A stretch of DNA of 9,586 bases from Fimenecus sp964614605 (GTDB lineage: Bacteria; Bacillota; Clostridia; Oscillospirales; Acutalibacteraceae), in assembly GCA_964614605.1 (NCBI GenBank), contig CAZTLU010000055.1, forward strand, positions 1-9,586. Reading direction: 5' to 3'. The notes beneath the pieces were generated by a model, which saw nothing but the letters and a program-made list of their open reading frames with translations, was not told the origin of the DNA and searched no databases. Below are positions 1 to 4,756 of this stretch, piece after piece. The number at the start of each line of letters is the position of its first letter. Position 1 is the stretch's first letter. The translations under genes were made by a program, and so were the position numbers.

Positions 1-948
1 GTGAACAAAAAGCTTTCTTGATGTTTCTGAAACATTCAGGTTATTCTCAAAGAACTTCTGAATTGTGAAGAGAGTTTCATGGTCAAGACTTTCAATTGAG
101 CCACGCTTGAAGATTTCGCGAAGGAACATTTCACAAAGAGTTGTAGGAAGCTGATAAATAAGTCTTGCAATACCAAGATTATCATAACTTACAATTGTCT
201 TTTCAGTGTCGAACACCTTACCAACCTCAAGTGAAACCTGAGCCTCACGGAATGAGCGAGCCAAATCCTTAATGCTGTCGATTGTTGTACCGATACCAAC
301 GAGCACATGGGTATAATACTCGGTGCCGAGAGAATCGGCAATTGAGCGTGCAAGCTTTTCAAGGTCTTTTGTTTCGATATTGCTCTTAACCTCTTTAACG
401 AGGGCGATATCAGTTTCGTTGATGTTAATAACGAAATCTTTTGTCTTATCGGGGAACAAATCCTGAATTACATCGAAAACAGAAACATCGTTATGCTCTG
501 CAATTCTGATAAGAAGAACAACGCGGGTAACATCGTTATTGAAATGAAGCTCGCGGGCTTTGATATAAATATCACCGGGAAGAATGTTATCGAGAATTAC
601 ATTCTTGATAAAATTACTGCGGTCGTATTTTTCGTCATAATACTGCTTTATTGTTGCAAGTGAAACTGAAAGAACTGCAACATAACGGCTTGCAAGCGCG
701 TCGTCTCCCTCAACAAAAACTGCATATTCGGGGTGCATGGGACCGCCGAAGAGTTTATATGTATATCCATCAGCAACAGCTAAGTCTGTTGAAGAAAACA
801 CATCGGCAACGGCGTGCGACTGAACCTCGCCGATTCGACCCAACTCACTGCAGGAAATAACAGTGCCTGTTTCATCAATTACGCCGAAAGTTCTATCGAT
901 GACATCAATCATCTGATGAACTATTCCCTGAAACAATCTATTTGACAT
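1..948 (-). CDS. CdaR/PucR-family transcriptional regulator, 3' end cut by window edge
   Basis: An open frame of 316 codons starts at an ATG (948-946) and runs in frame to base 1 with no stop, so the C-terminus lies outside the window. The ATG is preceded by AAAAGGTGG (964-956) at 7 nt, a good ribosome-binding site. Residues 1-110 look like a ligand-sensing region. Residues about 115-245 fit the GGDEF-like middle domain of CdaR/PucR regulators, and residues about 255-316 enter the C-terminal helix-turn-helix domain (YDNLGIARLIYQL, then NNLNVSETSRKLFVH). The frame ends just where the family normally continues with RNTLxYRL. Such proteins are cytoplasmic DNA-binding regulators of sugar-diacid, purine or other catabolic genes. 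The effector and targets cannot be read here. The gene stands alone behind its own promoter after the rsuA terminator. Family assignment is fairly sure; function is not. Confidence 0.85.
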   Translation of the reverse strand, partial: MSNRLFQGIVHQMIDVIDRTFGVIDETGTVISCSELGRIGEVQSHAVADVFSSTDLAVADGYTYKLFGGPMHPEYAVFVEGDDALASRYVAVLSVSLATIKQYYDEKYDRSNFIKNVILDNILPGDIYIKARELHFNNDVTRVVLLIRIAEHNDVSVFDVIQDLFPDKTKDFVININETDIALVKEVKSNIETKDLEKLARSIADSLGTEYYTHVLVGIGTTIDSIKDLARSFREAQVSLEVGKVFDTEKTIVSYDNLGIARLIYQLPTTLCEMFLREIFKRGSIESLDHETLFTIQKFFENNLNVSETSRKLFVH

Positions 949-992
949 TGTTATACCACCTTTTATACAAAATCACAATTAGAACACTATGT

Positions 993-1021
993 ATTTTACA
1001 CAATAAAACCTGTTTTGGCAA
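993..1021 (-). promoter_or_regulatory. Sigma-A promoter of the CdaR-family gene
   Basis: On the minus strand, TTGCCA (1021-1016) and TAAAAT (998-993) are separated by exactly 17 nt, each one mismatch from consensus. Transcription would start near 986, giving a leader of roughly 38 nt. A-tracts lie immediately upstream (1027-1061) and could act as an UP element or a bend. Confidence 0.65.
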
Positions 1022-1064
1022 GTGCATTTTTTATATTTTTTGATTTTTTTCAAACATTTTTCAC

Positions 1065-1090
1065 AAAAATTGACGAAAATTTTGGTCATT
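1065..1090 (-). terminator. Possible second, weaker terminator after rsuA
   Basis: Read on the minus strand, TGAC (1088-1085, reading into AAAATTTT) pairs with GTCA (1074-1071), with a C-C mismatch and an AAAA/TTTT inner stem, followed by ATTTTT. The hairpin is AT-rich and imperfect. It shares the nine bases TGACGAAAA with the better terminator at 1132-1158. It could be a backup terminator or only AT-rich spacer. Confidence 0.25.
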
Positions 1091-1131
1091 CCACGCATTT
1101 AAGCCGTTTTTTTGCCAAAAATTTTATTGTT

Positions 1132-1158
1132 AAAAATGACGAAAAATTCATCTTTTTT
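1132..1158 (-). terminator. Intrinsic terminator of the rsmD-rsuA operon, overlapping the rsuA stop codon
   Basis: On the minus strand GATGAA (1152-1147) pairs with TTCGTC (1143-1138), one U-G pair included, around a TTT loop. An A-tract (1158-1153) on the 5' side and a T-tract (1136-1132) on the 3' side add a further A-U extension after a single A-A mismatch. The rsuA TGA stop (1150-1148) is inside the 5' arm. The A/T symmetry would also allow termination from the opposite direction. Confidence 0.6.
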
Positions 1159-1861
1159 CTATTTTGATAAGCTCTGCGGGGATAATTTCACGGCATTCAC
1201 CGGGGTTTAGGCTTTCATCAAGCTGTAAATTTCCCATTTTTGAACGGTGCAAGGACATGACCTTGTTGCCTGCCGCAGCAAACATTCTTTTCACCTGATG
1301 GTATTTACCCTCACAAATCATAATTTTGACAAGAGGACTTTCCCCTTCTTCTATGATTTCAAGCTTTGCTTCTTTGAGGGTTGTCCCGTCAGCGAGAGTT
1401 ATTCCGCTTTCGATAAGTTTTACATCACTTTCGGTGAGTGAATGTTCAAGTCGGGCTAAATAGGTTTTGAAAATATGGTTTTTGGGCGAGAGAATTCTGT
1501 GGGCAAAATCACCGTCATCGGTTATAAGCACAAAGCCTGTGGTGTCCTTATCAAGTCTGCCTGCGGGGAAAAGATTTTTTCTGTAAAGCTCTTCGGGGAC
1601 TAAATCCACAACGGTTTGGTCAGTGTCACTGTCACTTGCAGACACAACACCCTGTGGCTTATTGAGCATTATATAGATATGCTTTTTAAGTGACAATTCT
1701 TCGCCGTCAATGCAGACCTTGTCCTTTTCGGCATCAATTTTAACGGCACTGTCGCGTACGACCTTGCCGTTAAGTGTTACTCTGCCCTTTTTAATTATTT
1801 CTTTTACATCTTTTCGGGATAATGTCCCTTGGGATGCGAGAATTTTATCAAGTCTTTCCAT
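1148..1861 (-). CDS. rsuA: 16S rRNA pseudouridine synthase, RsuA type
   Basis: The 237-residue product is the usual length for RsuA, which in E. coli isomerises U516 of 16S rRNA to pseudouridine in the small-subunit precursor. Residues 1-60 form the S4 RNA-binding domain (MERLDKILASQG, then GRVTLNGKVV). The catalytic motif GRLDKDTTG is at 101-109, with the nucleophile Asp104. The C-terminal EGKYHQVKRMF (184-194) and the following LHRSKMGNLQL match RsuA from memory better than the related RluB/RluE enzymes. The ATG is preceded by AAGGA (1874-1870) at 8 nt; this site overlaps the stop codon of the DUF4830 gene, so the two are likely coupled in translation. It is the last gene of the rsmD-coaD operon, alongside another 16S rRNA modifier (RsmD). 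The exact target base in this organism is inferred. Confidence 0.92.
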   Translation of the reverse strand: MERLDKILASQGTLSRKDVKEIIKKGRVTLNGKVVRDSAVKIDAEKDKVCIDGEELSLKKHIYIMLNKPQGVVSASDSDTDQTVVDLVPEELYRKNLFPAGRLDKDTTGFVLITDDGDFAHRILSPKNHIFKTYLARLEHSLTESDVKLIESGITLADGTTLKEAKLEIIEEGESPLVKIMICEGKYHQVKRMFAAAGNKVMSLHRSKMGNLQLDESLNPGECREIIPAELIKIEKR

Positions 1862-1872
1862 ATTTTAAATCC

Positions 1873-2355
1873 TTAACTGTCTGAACGAGGCATTGTAAAG
1901 CCGTGCATAAAGCCGTCAAGTTCTACTGAACAGATATCTCCGCCCACTACAATCCCGTCATAGACCAAAATATTGGCGTGTATGCACTCGCGGTTTTCAT
2001 AGCCCGTATAGTTCTTTACCGTATAAGTCCACCGTTTCACGCGCATTCCTGCATAGACGGTCAAATCAAAGCCCTGATTTTTCTGAATTTCGTTATAGGC
2101 GGTATAGGTATCGTCAAATTCTTCGGGTATTATAACCTCACGCACCTCAATAGGTTCTTCATCAATTTCCCACCCGTATTGTGAGAGAAATGCCATTCGC
2201 TCTTCGTGAGTTGACGCTTTGAGGGTCACACTATCGCCCTTGCCCGTTTGTGCACTGTCACGGGAAAGAACAAAAAGAGAAATCACCGTAAACACCACAA
2301 AAAGCAAAAGCAAAACTACCTTAACATGCTTTGATTTTATGGAATATACAAACAT
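1873..2355 (-). CDS. DUF4830-like single-pass membrane protein
   Basis: The product is a 160-residue protein with a short basic N-terminus, one hydrophobic segment (about residues 12-31) and an outside domain of about 120 residues. I recognise the domain as resembling DUF4830, an uncharacterised family of Firmicutes: RMAFLSQYGWEID (53-65), IPEEF (76-80), YNEIQKNQGFDLTVYAG (87-103), and GGDICSVELDGFMHGF (138-153). There is no lipobox and no catalytic motif I can name. I chose the ATG at 2355 because GAGGTG (2368-2363) sits 7 nt before it. A TTG at 2376 would lengthen the frame but has no ribosome-binding site and lies in the loop of the hairpin at 2361-2406. The gene starts 77 nt after the coiled-coil gene and ends 11 nt before rsuA. 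Operon membership is likely; function is unknown. Confidence 0.75.
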   Translation of the reverse strand: MFVYSIKSKHVKVVLLLLFVVFTVISLFVLSRDSAQTGKGDSVTLKASTHEERMAFLSQYGWEIDEEPIEVREVIIPEEFDDTYTAYNEIQKNQGFDLTVYAGMRVKRWTYTVKNYTGYENRECIHANILVYDGIVVGGDICSVELDGFMHGFTMPRSDS

Positions 2356-2360
2356 AGATA

Positions 2361-2406
2361 AACACCTCGAACACAATTTATATAAATAAATATGCGGCGA
2401 GGTGTT
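2361..2406 (-). promoter_or_regulatory. Inverted repeat sequestering the DUF4830 ribosome-binding site
   Basis: AACACCTCG (2361-2369) and CGAGGTGTT (2398-2406) are perfect 9-bp complements around a 28-nt AT-rich loop. In the mRNA the downstream arm contains the whole GAGGTG Shine-Dalgarno site of the DUF4830 gene, so readthrough RNA from the upstream operon would mask it. No U-tract follows, so it is not a normal terminator. A TATAAT on the minus strand (2414-2409) lies just upstream without a clear -35. A transcript starting there would begin near 2402, inside the masking arm. Confidence 0.5.
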
Positions 2407-2432
2407 AAATTATAATATTAAATATTATTAGA

Positions 2433-2966
2433 TTATTCGTCTATTCTTTTAGACTGTGATGCTGCTCTTAAGTGCTGACGTGCGCGGCGAATTTCATTAA
2501 CTGAATTTGTAAGAGTTTCGTCTGCAACTGCTACGATGCTCTCAACATATTCGCTTGCACTCTGACGCATTTCTTTAGACCAATTTCTTGCCTGCTCGGT
2601 AAGCTCGGTAGCGCTCTGTCTTGCCTGCTCAACGATTTCAGTTGCAGTTGCTCTTGCCTGCTGAAGAATTTCTGCAGCCTGTGCCTCTGCACCGCGTGTA
2701 ATTTCGTCTTCAGAAATAATTTCTTTTGCTCTTAAATGTGCCTTTTCAATGATTTTATCAGCACTGTCCTGAGCACCTGCAAGAATTTCTTTTCTCTCTG
2801 AAGCAATTTTTCTTGCCTGCATAAGCTCATCGGGCATATTAAGTCTGATATCCTCAATGGCTGTTTTGATTGCCCCTGCATCTACCAAAAGGTTTGATGT
2901 AAAGGGAACTGTTTTACCTTCTTCAAGTATGGTTTCGATTTCTTCGAGTAAGCTTTCTATTGTCAT
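2433..2966 (-). CDS. Hendecad-repeat coiled-coil protein downstream of coaD (often labelled ATPase or V-type ATPase subunit H-like)
   Basis: The 177-residue product has no signal peptide, no membrane segment and no nucleotide-binding motif. Residues 1-60 contain a short acidic helix (IESLLEEIETILEEG) and a conserved-looking patch around 20-45. From about residue 50 on it is nearly all helix. Residues 97-129 are three consecutive 11-residue repeats (AAEILQQARAT, ATEIVEQARQS, ATELTEQARNW), with weaker copies at 69-90 and 130-140. Hendecads give right-handed coiled coils like that of the ATP synthase b subunit. The often-used ATPase or subunit-H labels probably reflect only this helix pattern. 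The start ATG overlaps the coaD stop as ATGA, and AGAGGTG (2980-2974) lies 7 nt upstream. The cytoplasmic location and a scaffolding role are inference. Confidence 0.8.
   Translation of the reverse strand: MTIESLLEEIETILEEGKTVPFTSNLLVDAGAIKTAIEDIRLNMPDELMQARKIASERKEILAGAQDSADKIIEKAHLRAKEIISEDEITRGAEAQAAEILQQARATATEIVEQARQSATELTEQARNWSKEMRQSASEYVESIVAVADETLTNSVNEIRRARQHLRAASQSKRIDE
2580..2678 (-). repeat. Three 33-bp tandem coding repeats
   Basis: These 99 bases encode the three 11-residue repeats of the coiled-coil protein. The 11-mer TCTTGCCTGCT on the plus strand recurs at 2586, 2619 and 2652, exactly 33 bases apart, encoding the Q-A-R core. This points to duplication within the gene rather than a mobile or CRISPR-type repeat. 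Confidence 0.75.
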
Positions 2967-3457
2967 TTGCTCACACCTCTTTTAATTCTTTTTACTATAT
3001 CATCACGAATTATTTCGGGAACAAAATCACTTATATCCCCGCCCAATTCGCAAATTTGCTTAACTGCGCTTGAGCTTAAATAAAGATTTTCAACTCTTGT
3101 GTTGATAAACACCGTTTCAAGCTCACTATTGAGTTTTTTGTTCATCTGTGCCTGCTGGAATTCATATTCAAAGTCTGACACAGCACGAAGTCCTTTAACA
3201 ACGGCAACGGCGCCCTTTTGCTTTGCATATTCTGCCAGAAGCCCTTCGTAAATATCCACCTCAACATTGGGAATATCCTTTGTGCAACGGCGGATAAGCT
3301 CTGCACGCTCTTCGGGAGTGAAGCAGAAATTTGTTTTTGCAGGGTTTTTCATTACAACAACGACAACCTTGTCAAAAAGTGAAGCACTTCTGTCGATAAT
3401 ATCAAGATGTCCGTTAGTAACAGGGTCAAAGCTGCCGGGACAAATTACGGTTTTCAT
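2963..3457 (-). CDS. coaD: Phosphopantetheine adenylyltransferase
   Basis: CoaD transfers AMP from ATP to 4'-phosphopantetheine, giving dephospho-CoA, the penultimate step of coenzyme A synthesis in the cytoplasm. The 164-residue product has the nucleotidyltransferase signature PGSFDPVTNGH (7-17, with the TxGH motif at 14-17), the substrate-binding GLRAVSDFEYE (89-99), and the C-terminal LSSSAVKQI (127-135) in place of the ISSxxxR motif. I chose the ATG at 3457 because it gives the N-terminus usual for the family. A GTG at 3466 overlaps the rsmD stop (GTGA) and would add three residues; neither start has a strong ribosome-binding site, so translation may be coupled to rsmD. The rsmD-coaD pair is widespread in Firmicutes. 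Confidence 0.95.
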   Translation of the reverse strand: MKTVICPGSFDPVTNGHLDIIDRSASLFDKVVVVVMKNPAKTNFCFTPEERAELIRRCTKDIPNVEVDIYEGLLAEYAKQKGAVAVVKGLRAVSDFEYEFQQAQMNKKLNSELETVFINTRVENLYLSSSAVKQICELGGDISDFVPEIIRDDIVKRIKRGVSK

Positions 3458-3462
3458 TTTTA

Positions 3463-4002
3463 TCACTTATTCTTTCTGTATGCGGTAAGCTTAATCTTAC
3501 CGTATCTGTACTCACGGTAAAGTGAAAACTCCCCTGCACTTTCGGGTAAGGTTTCATCAAGTGCGGTTTCACAGAGTATCACACCGCTATCGGTCATTTT
3601 TTCCGCAACAGAGGGTAAAACATTATCAAGAATATTTTTATGATAAGGCGGGTCTAAAAGGGCGATATCAAATTTATCACGGCTCAAGGTTATATACATT
3701 TTACCGTCACCGCAAAAAACACTTGCTCTTTTTTCAAAGCCCACGGTTTTAAGATTTTGTTTTACCACTTCGATTGATTTTGCAGAAGCATCAACAAAGG
3801 TACAATGCTTTGCCCCTCGGCTTAAAGCTTCAATACCCAACTGACCCGAGCCTGCGAACAAATCAAGAACCGAGGCACCCTCAAGGTCAAACTGAATAAT
3901 ATTGAACATACCCTCTTTTACTCGGTCGGTAGTAGGACGAACATCCTCACCCTCTAAAGCAATGAGTTTTCTGCCCCTTGCCTCACCTGTGATTACTCTC
4001 AT
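3463..4002 (-). CDS. rsmD: 16S rRNA (guanine966-N2)-methyltransferase
   Basis: RsmD uses S-adenosylmethionine to methylate N2 of G966 (E. coli numbering) in 16S rRNA. The 179-residue product is typical in length. Visible motifs are the N-terminal RPTTDRVKEGMFN (22-34), the SAM-binding LDLFAGSGQLGIEALSRGA (46-64), and the catalytic DPPY (117-120) in place of NPPY. The ATG is preceded by GGAG (4013-4010) at 7 nt. It is the first gene of the five-gene operon and sits about 22 nt behind a near-consensus promoter. Its stop overlaps a possible GTG start of coaD. Confidence 0.95.
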   Translation of the reverse strand: MRVITGEARGRKLIALEGEDVRPTTDRVKEGMFNIIQFDLEGASVLDLFAGSGQLGIEALSRGAKHCTFVDASAKSIEVVKQNLKTVGFEKRASVFCGDGKMYITLSRDKFDIALLDPPYHKNILDNVLPSVAEKMTDSGVILCETALDETLPESAGEFSLYREYRYGKIKLTAYRKNK

Positions 4003-4030
4003 AAACTCGCTCCAAATGTTTTATCAAGTT

Positions 4031-4059
4031 ATTATCCCATTTTTATGGTTATTTGTCAA
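4031..4059 (-). promoter_or_regulatory. Strong sigma-A promoter of the rsmD-coaD-rsuA operon
   Basis: On the minus strand there is a perfect TTGACA (4059-4054), a 17-nt spacer, and GATAAT (4036-4031), preceded by TGG to form an extended -10. Transcription would begin near 4024, about 22 nt before the rsmD ATG. This is the closest match to consensus in the window. Confidence 0.8.
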
Positions 4060-4080
4060 ATTATTTTTGAAAATAGATGT

Positions 4081-4108
4081 AAAAAGTGCCGAAAATCAGC
4101 TATTTTTT
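4081..4108 (-). terminator. Intrinsic terminator of uvrC-HAD unit, overlapping the HAD stop codon
   Basis: On the minus strand GCTGA (4100-4096) pairs with TCGGC (4092-4088), with one U-G pair and a TTT loop. Flanking AAAAAA (4108-4103) and TTTTT (4085-4081) extend the helix after a 2x2 mismatch and supply the U-tract. The TGA stop (4098-4096) is inside the 5' arm. The stem is short, but the layout matches the terminator at 1132-1158. Confidence 0.55.
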
Positions 4109-4755
4109 AAAGAAACGAGCAATTTTTCAAGGTCTTTTACCGTAGAAACGATATATTTTGCGCCTTCTTTTTCAATAATTTCACGGTCACGGAAGCCCCA
4201 AAGCACGCCGATTGAGTCAAGCCCTGCATTATTTGCGGTTAAAATATCAGTATCGGCATCGCCAACGAAAACCGTATTTTCGAGTTTACTGCCGAGCACC
4301 TCAAGGGCATAATAAACACCGTCGGGGGCGGGCTTATTAGGTCTGTCGTCGGTACTGCCCACAACCAAATCAATGCAATCTCCGAACATTCTCTTGCACA
4401 AATCCTGAGCCGCAAAATCTGCTTTATTGGTTACGATTGCGGTTTTGAAGCCCTCGGCTTTGATATTTGTGAGCATCTCGTTGATATACTCGTACGGAGC
4501 GGTTTTATCTTCCATATGGATTTTGTAATAATCGCAAAAATCCTTGAAGCAGATTTCAAAGGTTCCGGCATCTGTATTTTCGGGAACTGCACGCTCCATT
4601 AAAAGTCGTATTCCGTTGCCTACAAATGAACGGATTTCGGGTAAAGTGCGAAGCGGAAAGTTCTGCTTTGCGAGTGCATAGTTTACGCTGTCCTTTAAAT
4701 CCTCAAGGGTATTCAAAAGTGTTCCGTCCAAATCAAAAATAATTGTATCAATCAT
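4096..4755 (-). CDS. HAD-superfamily phosphatase, phosphoglycolate phosphatase-like
   Basis: The 219-residue cytoplasmic hydrolase carries all HAD motifs: DLDGT (8-12, nucleophile Asp8 and acid Asp10), IVTNK (107-111), NKPAPDG (140-146, Lys141) and GDADTD (165-170). The helical cap lies between residues about 15 and 85, as in the Gph/PpaX type. Substrates in this group include phosphoglycolate (from repair of oxidised DNA ends), pyrophosphate and sugar phosphates; sequence alone does not decide. The ATG at 4755 is chosen because GGTGA (4765-4761) precedes it by 5 nt and the HAD fold begins at residue 4. A longer frame from 4797 would overlap uvrC and add a low-complexity leader. It starts one base after the uvrC stop (TAATATG), so translation is probably coupled. 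A link to DNA repair through phosphoglycolate is attractive but inferred. Confidence 0.88.
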   Translation of the reverse strand: MIDTIIFDLDGTLLNTLEDLKDSVNYALAKQNFPLRTLPEIRSFVGNGIRLLMERAVPENTDAGTFEICFKDFCDYYKIHMEDKTAPYEYINEMLTNIKAEGFKTAIVTNKADFAAQDLCKRMFGDCIDLVVGSTDDRPNKPAPDGVYYALEVLGSKLENTVFVGDADTDILTANNAGLDSIGVLWGFRDREIIEKEGAKYIVSTVKDLEKLLVSLKNS

Positions 4756-4756
4756 A

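Noticed and set aside
2356..2376. TTG start at 2376 for the DUF4830 gene
   Set aside because: No ribosome-binding site, lies in the loop of the inverted repeat, and the ATG at 2355 has GAGGTG at ideal distance.
2586..2662. Regularly spaced repeats as a possible CRISPR array
   Set aside because: The repeat unit is only 11 identical bases in a 33-base coding period and encodes protein hendecads; there are no long direct repeats with unrelated spacers.
3902..4312. 136-codon open frame on the plus strand
   Set aside because: It runs antisense across rsmD, the spacer and the HAD gene, shows no recognisable domain, has no good ribosome-binding site and is covered by two well-supported genes.
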